Positions 33,370 to 46,189 of a stretch of 64,000 nucleotides of DNA are shown here, one piece after another. The position numbers and the translations under genes are program-made. The first letter of the stretch is position 1; each line of letters opens with the position of its first letter. Origin of the DNA: Timema cristinae (Eukaryota > Arthropoda > Insecta > Phasmatodea > Timematidae). The notes beneath the pieces were generated by a model. It searched no databases and had not been told where the DNA came from. It was given only the letters and a program-made list of their open reading frames with translations. Where the stretch lies: positions 7,464,490 to 7,528,489 of the forward strand of contig JBCFYV010011135.1 of NCBI GenBank assembly GCA_039000515.1, written 5' to 3'.

Positions 33370-33450
33370 TAATTCCTGGATAGATCAGTGGAAGAGCATT
33401 GAAGTACTAAGACAAGGGTAAAGGGATAGATTACCATGCCCAGGTGTTAT
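33370..33450 (+). repeat. family C tRNA-like head, decayed
   Basis: ATTCCTGGATAGATCAGTGG … GCCCAGGTG, matching the sense head at 31812-31888 with a damaged B box. Confidence 0.5.
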
Positions 33451-33797
33451 TTTTTTATTGTAGTAATTATTTCTCCCAGGTAAACAGAATGGGGCCAGTC
33501 AAGCATAAAAATCACTTACCCAATATCACCTACCTGGCTAAGCGCCTCAAACAACAAACATCCGACCACATAAACCACACGCGAGCAACTGCCAACACTG
33601 AGCCTAGTGCCGCATCTCGCCGCTAGAGACCACCACCACCACCACCACTACCATGCTCAATCCACCCAACTTCAAAGAAAAGAAAAGACGAGAAGAAGAT
33701 GGTAACTGCCAGACTTTGCCTGAATAATATAGAATGTTCTTCTGTCAAGTGCGCGCTCCCTTCCCCTGTGCCTATCCTGTTCGACGAGTGTGCGCCA

Positions 33798-33859
33798 TAT
33801 AAAAGACCATCCGTCGAGGAAGACGTCAATCTTGGACGTTGCTGGGACCGTGTAGGACT
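33798..33859 (+). promoter_or_regulatory. candidate TATA/Inr/DPE core promoter
   Basis: TATAAAAG at 33798-33805; TCAATC with its A at 33828, 30 bp after the TATA start; GGACT at 33855-33859, position +28 to +32 from that A (4 of 5 to the insect DPE). The surrounding 33480-33880 is clearly GC-richer than its neighbours. A possible first-exon donor AGGGTAAAT lies near 33895. No downstream coding exon is recognised, so the gene is unknown. Confidence 0.4.
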
Positions 33860-33899
33860 AAGCGTCAGCGTAACGGACATATTAAGATAATATTAGGGT

Positions 33900-35399
33900 A
33901 AATTCATTTTCGGCTTAAATGTAAATTATTGGAACTATTCAAAAATCTTTTTGGTCTTTTTCTATCAAATTTAATTATAAATTCCTTGCATAAACCTTCG
34001 TCTTTGATTTCCTTTAAAAATGAGAATATTTTTAAGTCAGAAATAGGCCGTGTTATTGATATTAGGCATTATGCGCGAACTTTATACTTTACAAATTAAC
34101 TTTATTCGTTTCTCTGTAGTATTTTGGTTGGATGAGTATAGTAAATATTAAAAAAGGAGAGTGTTGTTAGATCAGAACTTTTCGATGTTATCCATAATGC
34201 TTGAAAGTCCTACATTTCAATAATTAACTTTATTTGGTCTCAATTGCAAATGGTGTTGCATTTTGGGTTTGACAAACATTAAGGTGGGAAAGTGTAAGAA
34301 ATATGATGCCGAGATTTTCTGTATTAATAGAATGGAGTATGGTACTGGAGTATTGTTTATATTAACTTAACTTTCTTTTTTTTTCTACTAGTTTCTCGAT
34401 TGTAACTTTTATGATAGCGTTGTTAATATCTTTTGTGTCAAAAAAGTAACGAAAACATAAAGACGGAGTAATGTTAGGAAATATCCTCGATATTTATAAT
34501 TATACTATTATCCTTGTTTATGACATATGCGAAGGTTATTTTGAGTTCTGCAATTAGGTTATTAGTTTACATGTTAAATGGTAGTGACATTAGGTATATT
34601 TGATGGAACTAAAACCTTTATTAACATGTTGCCTTTTTGCAACAGGTACAAAAATGTGTTAGTTAGGAGAGATCATCTACTGTATTAAGTATGATCATAT
34701 TCAAGTCTATTAATGTTATGCATTAATATTTATATTTACGTAATATTTTTAGAGTACATAATAATAAATAACGTGATGATTAGAAGGAAAAGAGTAAATT
34801 TTTAATGTTTTTATTGGATAGTATTTATTTATGTTGATAATGCTTGGACACTCACGACTATTATATATACAAAGAACTATTGAATGCTCTTCAAATCATA
34901 AGCTTGTTATTTAATAAAGTTTGGCATAAATGAAATCTAAAAGATTTTAAGACTTGAAATTATTTTATAGCATAGTTACGCCATATTATCCCTATGTCAA
35001 AAAAGCGCAATGTCAAAACTCCTTTATTAGCCTTGACCTTTTTATATTTTATTATGTTATGCAACCTGTGAAGGTAGACCATAGTTTCCCGCTACTCAAA
35101 AGAGTGAGCTGCGTGCGCTGGGGACATGTTAAGTGTCCAGCACTTTATAACTCACAATTTTAGGATATTCACTCTACGCGTTCCTCTTTATTTTATTTTA
35201 TTTTTCCTTAACTGTTGGTTTTGTTATTTTTTATGTATTGAATCCCTCTATTTTTAGAGTTTGGATTACATAATTAACAAATAATATTAAAGGTAAATTC
35301 GAGTAGCGCTAGAGGTTTGAAAATATAGACCACTCCACGAGTAGATGTAATAATATATTAGGAGATAGGATGAATAAACTAGAGATTCCTAGGAATATA
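33900..35399. other. AT-rich non-coding stretch
   Basis: Long AT-rich sequence without recognisable repeats or coding potential. It would suit an intron if the promoter at 33.8 kb is real. Confidence 0.35.
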
Positions 35400-35780
35400 T
35401 TATAAAATGAAGTGAATATTCTAAGTTTCTTTTGAAGCGTATACACGACTATGGGAGAATAATACACGAGAATGAGGGAATAAACAACGATCTTTGTGAG
35501 AAATATACACCATTAGCCATAGGAATATTGGACACCAAATGAGGAATATACCATGATACATAGGAATATTGTGCACAAAATGAAGGATATACATCGAGCC
35601 AGAGGACTAGCTAACAAAACTATCGGTGAGTGCTATGCCACGAGCCAGAGGAATATTGGGCACAGCTATTATGAATATATTATGAGCAAAAAGAATACTG
35701 GGCACATACATGAGGAATATACCGTGAGTAAGAGAGAATATTGAGAAAAAAATATTAGGAATATACCAGGAGCCAGAGAA
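35400..35780. repeat. degenerate short tandem repeat
   Basis: GAGGAATAT, ATTGGGCACA and GAGCCAGAGG recur at irregular 30-60-bp spacing. This looks like an old minisatellite. Confidence 0.55.
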
Positions 35781-37530
35781 ATTCACATACATTTTTATCA
35801 TCAATATTCCTAGTAATATTAAATGGATAAAAATATTAAATTGGTTTGTAAATTATGAAATTATTGTCTGATTTTTTTTGAAAAACTAATCTATATAACT
35901 ATTTAAAATGCAAGCAACTTAACAGTCACCAGTTTTGAACGAATCGCTAGATCCATTCTTTAGTCATTTCAATTTTTTAAATGCATGACTAAAGTACCCA
36001 TAAAAGAATTTTACCCTAAAAACTAACAAAGAACACAGCTTAATTTATCATGTTTATATAAAACTCTTCACAGAATAACATTTTAAGTAAAAGCCTTAGA
36101 GCCATTTTAAAATAGTTCAAATTTAAAAAAAAATATCTCATCAGTAAACAATACCTTATCGATTTTTACTCAAAGCCAAGCTTATATAACTATTTTTAAT
36201 GTCAAACATTCCCAAGATACCCATCTGGAACCAAATTGTTATAGCAGTTTGTAAAAAATTTCAAGTTTTTGACAAATCACTCTCATCATTATTCTACCCA
36301 TAAATGAGTTTTACCCCCAAAATATAAGTATACAGTTTTACTTTTCATGTGAAACTCTCCCAAGATTCTTATTTGGAGCCTAATTGCTGGAAATATCGAA
36401 ATATTTGAATCTTCAAAAATTTCCCATCACTAAACCACCTTTTTTTTAAAAAAGTCAAAAAGATAATTTACAATGCTATTAGTCATGCAAAAACAAATTT
36501 AGATATGCATTTTAATCAAAATTGTTAGCGCCATTATCTAAAAATCTTGAATTCAAAAAACTCCTCATCAGTAAAATGCCATTAATTTGTAAGCTAAGTT
36601 TGGAATCAAATAAACGCCTGGCGTATAGACCTATAAAATGTAATATCAAGTTTGAACCAAATCCATTAAACTGTTTTGAATCCGTTGCAAGGGACAGACT
36701 GACAAAAACGGGTATGGACAGAATAAAAAACACCTTTTTGGGTTGGTGTCCTCATAAAACTTAAAGGTCATCCACATCTAGAGATTGGTCTTTTCCCGAT
36801 CACAATAATTTATCCTTATATGATATAGTATGTATTTCACACTTTTAAAGCCTTAACTATAAAATCATCCTTTTATATAATTAAAATAATATTTATTTTC
36901 AGGGGTCAAACCACATTAAGACGATTGGCTATTTGGGGGGAAATGCAGATCTAAGGGAACAAATGGTTATCTTCAGGATTTTTATTGTTTTGCAATTTTC
37001 TTTCCGGAAACGGTTTGTTCAAGAATAGAAGAATGTTGATTAAGTTATACTTTTTATATTCACACCTCCTCTATAATTCTATTAGTAATCATTATCCAAA
37101 AAAATTGACATTATTCAATATAAAACTACTGGATGCATAACAAAAAATAAGAGAATGTAACAATTAATAAACATCGATACATTATCTTAGAAGAGGTGTT
37201 GAAAATATTATTATAAATATTACACTCGTTCTCGAGAAAACTAATATTTCCAAATTTATGATTTTTCCAAGTCCAGTCCAGTAGTCCAGTAGTGTCGGTA
37301 GTGCCATCTACTGTTTCCATGAGCCATCTGTTTATGTTGGGGCGGAAGGATACTTTGGTCGGTTGTGAAGCCACACCACACCTTTATCCCTTCCGCCACC
37401 ATCCCACAAAATAGGTTTTAGACTAGCACTAGACAGGGCCGATGGCTTTAACAATAAAATTAAAATTATGAATGATAAATATTTTTAAATTTACATATAT
37501 TAAAACAATAATTTTAAATTCATTTAACCC
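35781..37530. other. AT-rich stretch, probable old transposon sequence
   Basis: Internal resemblance between segments (CATTCCCAAGATACCCATCTGGAACC near 36210; CTCTCCCAAGATTCTTATTTGGAGCC near 36355) suggests diverged repeats. No gene is recognised, and the minus ORF at 37126-37374 is not called. Confidence 0.4.
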
Positions 37531-37790
37531 ACCTCAGTGACCGATTGGTTCAAGGAGTAAATTTCATGTTGGACTGGCTTGGTGAAGATGGGAGGAATGG
37601 GCTGAAATCCCGGTCAGGTATACAGATAGCTGTTTTTCCTAATTTGGTTTACCCTTTGTTTGCACACAAATGCGATTAGATATCCTCAAAAATGTTCCTT
37701 TCCTCATCCCTACTATATTATAGTTATTATATTATACATTCTAATAGCTTGGGCATGAAGTACTATGCAGTAATAAGAAAATCTTTTAAA
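37531..37790 (+). mobile_element. SINE family B copy
   Basis: Head CACCTCAGTGACCGATTGGT, B-box region GGGCTGAAATCCCGGTCAGG, then a TTTGCACACAAATGCG body. Confidence 0.65.
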
Positions 37791-37859
37791 TAAATTAAAT
37801 AATTGTAAAATATGAGATCTTAGCATAGTAATTAAACCTGAGAAATATGTTTATTAAAT

Positions 37860-38421
37860 GTAAATATGTTCGGAAACTCAAATCCCAAACTGCACATGGT
37901 ACTTTGTTTGAACCAAAATTAATACAAAACCCCTATACACTTACATTATGCAAAATATATTATTAACATTAAATTGGGTTTAAAGTTTTGTCGTACAGCG
38001 CCGGAGAGCAAAGCTGTGCAAGCATGCGTGTACAACAGGTTGCCCGGGAATTAAGAGCACAGCAGTGTACATTTTAATAATGTCAAACACTTGCTGTGAT
38101 GTAAGACAGGTAATGATGACCCTCAGAACGTATTCCTATCTCTAATGGACTGGTGTTTTATTTACTATTAATTGTCGTATGTTCTGCTGCTGGGCTCCAA
38201 GATTTTCGAGGTGTGCAGTGCCGCAAGATTAGCTCCTATACAACCTGTTGTACACGTATGGTTGAACAGCTTTGCTCTCCCAGTGCTGTACGCTGAAACT
38301 TCTAGCACAATTTAATGGTATTAGCATAGTTTTCCGAATGTAAATGCATTAGTATTTTGTACTAATTGTATATCAAACAAACCATATAAGCAGTTTGGGC
38401 GTTGAGTTCTCGAACACCCTG
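37860..38421 (-). mobile_element. 562-bp foldback DNA element, second copy
   Basis: Homologous to 20770-21332. The right end CGAACACCCTG is well kept and followed by TATA. The inner sequence (ACACTTGCTGTGATGTAAGA, ATTGTCGTATGTTCTGCTGC) is the reverse complement of the first copy's centre, so this insertion is in the opposite orientation. It has similar length and no ORF. Confidence 0.78.
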
Positions 38422-38429
38422 TATATACA

Positions 38430-39617
38430 TGGCTGTATACGTATAAAAAGTTGATTCCCCCGTTCAGCAGATGTTATTGTTTGTGGAACGAATGGTAAGC
38501 TCAGTGGAAGCTTGCTATCTACTCCCATGTTTGTCTGTAAGTGTACCGCGATATTCCAGACACGAAGCCAAGGGGATTCACACGTCTAGCAGACAATTTT
38601 AAGCTCGCCCAAGCAAGCCAACAAACTGTGATTCCAGTCGATAGGATTCCCTTCTGTTGACATTTTTGTGGCAGGAGAAGTTCATTTTGGTAGACGTCTG
38701 CCCGTCATTAATGAGCCTTGGTGTCAACCTTATCCCCTCCTTAACACTGTTTCTCGTTCTAAAACCCTTTTTACGTCACACAAAAATAAATGTTCAAACT
38801 AATGGATAAATCCCTTAAATAATCCAACATTTTAATATTTAATGGCATCTAATCTATAATTAAATATTTATATTGAAACATTGAGAGTTTACATCCGTAT
38901 TTGTATATGTTTTAAACTTTATTATTCATTTAGAAAAAATGAAATTCACTTTTAAGTGAATTTAAGTTGGACAAGTTGTATTAGATCGACATGAAAAAAT
39001 AATAAATATGAAATGTAAACATAGTATATGTGCACAATAGTTAAAAGGTATTTGTAAAATATTTGGTAGTATTAATTAAAAGTTATGTTTCAATTTAATT
39101 AAGAATGTGTTAGAAGTTATAACAACCATCTAAAAATTAGGTACATTTTAAAATAATAATATTTGAGTCATAATTACACTTAAAATTATGTTGTAAAGTC
39201 AAAGGACGATGTGACCATCCATATATTGAATATTAATATATTATTCTTGAGAATTGCTAGAAATATGTTATTAAATTTGAAAAATAAAATTGAATTTCTT
39301 CTTTAGCTGTAGTTCCTATTCCTTGATTGCTGGCTTCAAATGCTGCACTGTTTATTAATCATACGTAATTATTATTAAATTATATATATATATATAACTA
39401 TAAAACATATATAAGTTATTTTATACATGTGACGAAAACTAATATTTGAACGAAACTAAATTAATGGTTTTTATGTAAAAATAATTTAAATGCAAAATTA
39501 ATATTTTAATGTTTGTATTTTAGACACCAATAAGGTTTAGTAAAATTTATAACTACACACGCATTAGAAAATTGAATATTTAATACCACACTTACCAAAG
39601 GGCACCATCTATCTTTC
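38430..39617. other. non-coding stretch
   Basis: 38450-38780 is more balanced in composition. The rest is very AT-rich with a (TA)n run near 39382-39400. No gene is recognised. Confidence 0.35.
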
Positions 39618-39725
39618 TACCTTGAGCTGGTTCTATCCATCCACCTCATTACAACCCTATCCCTATCTTGAGCTAGTTCTATCCAGTCCACCTCATTACA
39701 CCCTATCTCTTTCTGGTCCATTCTA
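39618..39725 (-). repeat. 46-bp minisatellite, minus, about two copies
   Basis: TTGAGCTAGTTCTATCCAGT + CCACCTCATTACACCCTATC is the exact complement of the unit at 21950-22570. It is close to the ideal consensus. Confidence 0.8.
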
Positions 39726-40654
39726 TGCTCATCTCCCATATATTTCCATTGGGTTTGGCAGTTAATACTTCAAAGTTCTTGTTAACAAACATTTGAAATT
39801 TTAAATAAATCTAGGTCCAATACTAGTAGTATAATAATTACTCTCAGACCTCATTTTTTGGTTTATTTTCTAGTAAGTATATTTGTATGCACCTGTATTA
39901 TTATCAAAACATTTGAGATAGCTTACACATTTTTACAAAACTTCAAATAGGTACTCCTAGATCTCAAAGAGTAAACATTCCAACTTTTATGTTATTTCAA
40001 ATCGCCATTTTTTTTATGAAGACAGAGGTGTGCAAATGTATTTCTGTAGTAACGACTAGTTTAATCAGTGATATTAAAACTGATAACTTTTAGTGATATT
40101 ATAGTGTAAATATTTTGAAATTAAAAAATTAAAATAGCACAGAAAATATATTTAATTTCCTTAAATTTTGTAAAAAGAGCTTCCCGAAATCTGTACGTTG
40201 AATCTCTGTCGGTCCCTGCTCATCTCATAGAGCTCCACGGGTTTACCTTGAACTTCTTTTTTTTATATAAATCAGAAAATTGATTTAATTCTCAGCGAAC
40301 TCTGGAGAGATCGCCAAGGATTCTGCCATTTTACTGACAGCTCAGTGACCACCAATTAAGGATAAATCGATATTAAAGTAGATGGATTATGAGATATATC
40401 TCAATTCATATTGAATTTAAAGTTACAGAATTCGTTTTAAAGAAGATTCTTGACACTTTATTTACAAAATATTAATTATATTATTTTAAACTACCGTACG
40501 CATCCCATATTATTTACAACAACAATCTTATTTTAGAAATTTAAAATCAATACACAAATATTCCAATTGAATTAACTTAATGTGTTCCACCAAGAAGGAT
40601 TGTTTAGTTACTATTAATAATTCTAATGGTAACTTTCAACCGTATAAGTATCTG
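39726..40654. other. AT-rich non-coding stretch
   Basis: Nothing recognised apart from a small GC-richer patch near 40190-40330. Confidence 0.35.
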
Positions 40655-40760
40655 GCTCCATGGTATCGTGGTCAGTGCACCTGGCTACGAACCTAGGGGT
40701 TCCAGGTTCTATTCCCGGCTGGTAGTCTTGGTAATTTTCCTGAAAGGAAAACCACCCAAT
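40655..40760 (+). repeat. tRNA-like repeat head, family D
   Basis: CTCCATGGTATCGTGGTCAG resembles an A-box region, and GGTTCTATTCCCGGCTGG is a B box. The tRNA-like part is followed by GGAAAACCACCCAATGGTCA. Probably a SINE head, as arm pairing is imperfect. Confidence 0.5.
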
Positions 40761-41075
40761 GGTCACCAGGGTTTGGTTAGTTAGGTTTAAGAGCTTCCAT
40801 TGGTTCCACGCCATCATTCTCACTATCACCCTCATCTCATCTTATCAGGACATAAATGAATCTCCACGGAAAGGATGTACAATCAGTACAATCAGTACAG
40901 TCAGGTATCCCCTGGCCAACGGTACATTAGTACTGGCTAATATTTCCACTAATGGGCTACGAATGATATAATCCAGATGCGCAATATTATTATTTTAACT
41001 TTTGAAATAAAGTTAACTAATACATTTAGTAGCTTAAATACCTTATATCACTTAAGATTTGTAATCTATTTTATA

Positions 41076-41077
<2 letters not shown>

Positions 41078-41107
<30 letters not shown>

Positions 41108-41400
41108 ATATATATATATTATTATCCGACACCTTAGCTCAGTTTATAGCATGTCTGCCTACATAGCTAAGAATCCCAATATCGATTCTCGGCTTGGCCG
41201 AAAAATTTATCATTAGTAAAATGTGGGTTTACCCTTTCACATTGATAAATTAACTGCCGGAGACTTGGTGTTGTACTTGTCCTAGACTTAAGTTAGATTA
41301 TAAGTCATATGAAGCGACGACAGGCCTAGCAACCCGGGTAGTGGTATGGCTTGAATAAAAAACTGACCCAGGCCATTCGCTGGAAACAGTAATGGATGTA
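41078..41400 (+). repeat. (TA)n run and a tRNA-like SINE, family E
   Basis: A (TA)n tract to about 41120 is followed by CACCTTAGCTCAGTTTATAG (A-box region) and ATATCGATTCTCGGCTTGG (B box). The body, TTAGATTATAAGTCATATGA and CGACGACAGGCCTAGCAACC, continues to about 41400. Confidence 0.5.
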
Positions 41401-41409
41401 TATAGTTAT

Positions 41410-42466
41410 ATCGTTTATAAAGTAGATTGATAAATAATTATCTCCTTTAAATTTACAATGTATTGACTATTACTCATGTAATTTATTATGACGAAGATTG
41501 TTCATAATAAACATACAGCTTTTGAAACTTTTTAATACGGTATTAAATCTCGAAACTATATCTAATCATAATATTATTACTTACCATAGTTTATTTTCGT
41601 AAGAAATAGTTAGAAAATATTGTGAAAATGTTCAATTTGTCCAGTTTCTCATATGAACTGGCTTATATTTGTTTAGCTACTGTGATATTATGTTCTTTGT
41701 AAAAAAAAATAGCTCCACACAAACACACACATAAATACCTACGATACATTTCCCACAAAAAATGTCGTCATTTCAAAAAGTTATTTTTGTAGAATAAGTT
41801 GGCTCAGTACGCCCTGCATTCACTCTATCAACTTTCCTTTAGACACAAAAGGCTTCTGTCTCTCTTTTTAGAATAAAGCTAGCACGTGTGGGAGGCAAAT
41901 TTAATCACCCTCTGAAGCGAGCCTGGTTGAAATCTCCAGTGTGGCAATAGTGGTAGCACTGGCAGCAGGATAGAGAGGCTGACTTGTAGGGATTCCCAGA
42001 GGGATCTAGCTACCTTTCCTTTACCCAGGACTGTCTCTCGGGAGGACTTTCTGACTCTCTTGTCCGTCTGTCTGTTTCTTTTCATCTCCTTCTGTTCGAC
42101 TAACGTAATGGCTCTCTCAGTCTTCTTCTTAGCTCGGACAACTCGACTCCTCAACTCAATAGCTTTACTTCTTCATGAGTTACTTTAGTCAATTTAACTT
42201 GTTTATGTTTGCTTTTATTTTATCTATTTTTGTGTGAAGTATTGACGGAACAGCTTGAGTACGATTCTAGATGTTTTATTTGTTCCAAAGTCTCTATTCG
42301 CGTTTGGGATGGCTGAAGTTAATACACTGATCTAAGATCACAGGAAGAGAAGGACATATTTTAAACAATGACACTTTTTACTAAGTAGGTCTGGTGAGAA
42401 AATTGAGATCGTAAATAAAAACCTTCTCATACGTCTGAGTGACACTTGACCAATAACCTCTATTAG
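41410..42466. other. non-coding stretch, GC-richer at 41860-42150
   Basis: The GC-richer part carries a 91-codon minus ORF starting ATG that is rich in Lys and Arg at its N terminus and resembles nothing I know. There is no supported splice structure. Confidence 0.3.
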
Positions 42467-42762
42467 GTGACCTGGTGGTCTAGGGGTAAGGTGTCAGACT
42501 TCTGTGCTGGTGGCCGGGGTTCAATCCTAGCTCCCGGTACAGATTTATCTGATTGCCAAACCCTTCCTTCACCTCTGACAAGACATCTTGTGAATGTGAA
42601 GAATGCCGGGCCTCCACCGTTGTTCGGATTCCACGTTAAACTGTAGGTTCTTCATTTCATCTCACAATCACCCTACCATTACACATTAGCGTAAGTGCGT
42701 ATAACCCGAACGGGTAGTAAGACGTGGTGCTAATAATAATAATAAAATAATAATAATAATAA
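42467..42762 (+). mobile_element. SINE family A, full length
   Basis: Complete tRNA-like head (CTGGTGGTCTAGGGGTAAGG, B box GGTTCAATCC), short-variant body and a mixed (AAT)n tail. I see no clear target duplication. Confidence 0.82.
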
Positions 42763-43422
42763 TATATTGGTTGGATTCTAGTATTTCACTCTATACACGT
42801 CACACGTCTTGGTTAATGTGAGAGTGGCCGTCAACAAATTTAGGATAAATTCGCGATATTAATTGATTTATACGTGATGTAATCTAATAACTATTGATTA
42901 TCACTCCTGTTTTTCAATTCGACCTGTGGCTAATACCCGAAAAGCTAACGCGAGGTGTTGATCAAAGATTCACAAAACTTGACTCCCAAGAGTTGACCCG
43001 GGAGCGTCCTTGGAAGCCCAGTGAGATGAGAGTAAACGCGTCTCCTAATAAACTCAACTGATATTTTTTTAATATCAGGAAAACACTCCATTGGTCCTCG
43101 TGATCCTGCATGGACAAAGTATCCCAACTGTACGCCAGACTGTTAGCGGTCCCATACAAGGGAAGAAAACCACCCCTATTAGAAGCTTTTAGGGCGCTAT
43201 TGTTATGCAACTTGTGAGACTCACAATATTCCTTAATACCTGGCTAGCAGGTTATTAACCTCACAATAAATACCCAGTTACTGCCTACCAGCAGGGTTAT
43301 TCTGACTCTCGGGAACATTTGTCGGCTCGAGTGTCGTCAACTACGCTTCTCGACGTGTTATCGTGAAAAGTTACCGAAACAGCGATTCTGTCCGAATATC
43401 GCTTCGTGTCGGGAAGACCATG

Positions 43423-43436
43423 GTTGCCATGGCAAC
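43423..43436. promoter_or_regulatory. palindromic RFX X-box
   Basis: GTTGCCATGGCAAC, a perfect palindrome (extended to GGTTGCCATGGCAACC at 43422-43437) that fits the RFX consensus GTNRCC-N-RGYAAC exactly. RFX factors control ciliary genes in animals, usually from within about 150 bp of the start codon. It lies in a GC-richer island (43290-43440) in AT-rich surroundings. No ciliary coding exon is recognised nearby on either strand. Confidence 0.55.
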
Positions 43437-43437
43437 C

Positions 43438-45285
43438 GGTAATCAACAGTATTTGGTTTTCAACACTATTTATTTAAGTTGGCAACATATTTTACCCAGA
43501 GTTCATTGCTTCTTGTTTACTTTTGGTTGTATTTGCAATTTCGAAGTTAGCAGACGACAAGGTTTTTATTAATGGTTAGTATTTATTTTTATATTAGTTA
43601 TCACATTATTCGAAAGTCTTGCTCCATCAATTTATTAGTTACTATTTCTTTAATTCAGTTACTATTAAATTGGTATTTATTAGGGTTTTCATATTTAATG
43701 TAGGTCTAATCTTGTGTATAGTTTCAAGTTTGGTGTAATTTTCCGTATCATTATTTATAACTATACCTAGGCTTACAAACAGAATGCGATGCTTATTAAG
43801 TGCATTGCCGTACGTTTGTTTTATCTTTATTGGCGGAAAAGTTTTTTATTATTATACATTGTGTGCCAGTTTTATGGCCGGAAATAAAGATACGTGAGTA
43901 GACCCAATATAATTAAATTCAACAAATTTAAACTAGTCCTATATATTGTGCATAGTCTTATAATGTGGTGTTGTCAATTAAGCGCTAGTTTTTGAAACCA
44001 AAACTATCTTTAAAAACTGCTCATCTATATTAAGATGTTATAACATAAAAGTACACCTAAGCTACGAGTTCTTGTATGACTAGTTATGTTAGATTATAAT
44101 TATTAACCTTTTTATTATTGACAAAAGTGGGTTTGCATTTATACTATACACAAATATGTTGAATAGGTTGCCAAAATTGAATATTTATCCTAGATTATTT
44201 GTCATCCAGTTCTAAGTTATATAAATGTAGTTTATCAAATGTTTTACCAAAATAAAGTGCCACAAAACCAATACATTTTATTTAGTAAGGGAATGTAGTG
44301 GAGCTTAGGCCTACAAAACTGTGTGAAAGATTTTATTAAGTATTTACTAAAAGAAACAAAGATTAATGTGACTGTAAGATAATGTAAGACTCGTCCAATT
44401 ATTTATTTTGTTTATTTCAAGATTTTTAACCTAATCACATAAGAGCCAGATTAGTAGTTCTTTTTTCAGGGAAAGCGCACAATAACAGGTAGATATAGGA
44501 CTCTGTTTTCTATATAAAATAGAAAATAATAAATAATTTACCACCATCACTCTATTCAAAAGGATACGGAAAATCAAATTATAGTAAAATTACAATAATT
44601 ATTAAATATATTTGTTAGGCCTTTTATTGAAACATTTGATTAAGATCTCTTAAACCAAACACCAAAGTCATGTTTTTTTATGATTGGAAGGTTGGATTTT
44701 GTTATTTTGGGTTAGCTTATAATGATAAGAAAAACCAATCCCTATTTTAAAACTTTATTATTGGAGTATTAACCAATAAATTCACCTAACCTTTCATGTA
44801 TAGGCCTACAAAAATAACAATTTTGAACGGTAGTAATCAAAGAAATAATATAGAGATGATAATGTTAAGGATCATTTGTATAAACCCAAAGCCGTACATG
44901 TAAAAACACAATATGTTCATCAATTGCTACATCTTTGATGTTTTGGGTGCGTTGATTAAGTTTTGCAAAAGTGAAAAAATATAAATGTCCATAATTAGCC
45001 TATAATTTTAGTATCATTTGATTCACCGTTTGCTCGTGAGTAGGATTATTGTTTTAAACTATTTATTATTTTATATTTTGTAACAAAAAAAGGGTGTTAT
45101 ATACACTGTATTTTGCGCACCATCCTAATTTTTTATATATCCTTGTTTGTGATTGATTAAAATTATTAAAATACCTTTGAAATTGATTTGATAAGGAATT
45201 ATAAGCAGTTGCTTTGATGAGATTAAACTGGTAGTTACAAATAAACTTTCACTGTTAGGTAAATTGTGGGGTACAAAGGCTAAAG
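43438..45285. other. AT-rich stretch with TAGGCCTA motifs
   Basis: No supported exon. Scattered TAGGCCTA/AGGCCTAC words are seen here and at 45990-46300. Confidence 0.35.
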
Positions 45286-45475
45286 CATCATCATAGTCAG
45301 GTTTGTCAGTGAAATAGAGAGGGTTCAATTTGAAACCAAGTGTAATTATGGTACTTCCATTCTCCCTCCATGCAAATGTAGGCACATTTCTTCTCATGTT
45401 ACTTCCCTCATTCTAATGTCATCACTGTAAATATCCCAATATATTTGAGAGGTAATAAGGCTCGGTGCATAACAA
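45286..45475 (+). mobile_element. SINE family B, 5'-truncated
   Basis: B-box-like GAGGGTTCAATTTGAAACC, the conserved CCATTCTCCCTCCATGCAAA body and an end AATAAGGCTCGGTGC. Confidence 0.55.
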
Positions 45476-45956
45476 ATATTCAATACTTAAACAGACATAA
45501 ACATTTATAGATATTATGAAAAATGGAGTCCACAATCTTATTAGATCTAGTGTAGAAACCCTCCAATTTCATTGGATTGGATCATCACTATCTTACTGTA
45601 AATATTAATACTTTTTGCTATATTGTTCGTTATTTTTACAAATTTTATTGTATTTTGTTGCAGTTTATGAATAGAAGTTTGAATCCTACACAAGTCTATA
45701 GAGTATTTTTTCAACCTTCTTTCCATGCTAATTCAGGTGCATTTCTTCTTAAATATCTTATTCATGCCTATCATATTATATTAATATCCATGTATCCAAG
45801 GATGTTTGTTTTTATCAAAAAGTTTTGTTTCAGATGATATTGAACTACCGCAGACGATGAAGGACAAGTGAAGTTTTTTGATTAGTAGTTTTGTTTTCTT
45901 TTAATAAAATAAACTCTATGGGACATTCTATTGTACTTTTTTGTAATGGCTTTATG

Positions 45957-46180
45957 TTGATTAAACTAGAAACTGTACAATCACCATTAGTAAGTTAGGC
46001 CTAGAATGGTTTCTAAGTTGGTATGAATAAATGTTGATTAAACTAGAAACTGTACTATCACCATTATAAGTTAGGCCTAGAATGGTTCTAATTTGGGTAT
46101 GAATAATGTTGATTAAACTAGAAACTGTACAATCACCATTAGTAAGTTAGGCCTAGAATGGTTTCTAAATTGGTATAAAA
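45957..46180. repeat. 76-bp tandem repeat, three copies
   Basis: TTGATTAAACTAGAAACTGT + CACCATTAGTAAGTTAGGCC at 45957, 46034 and 46109. Confidence 0.88.
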
Positions 46181-46189
46181 AACATTTAT

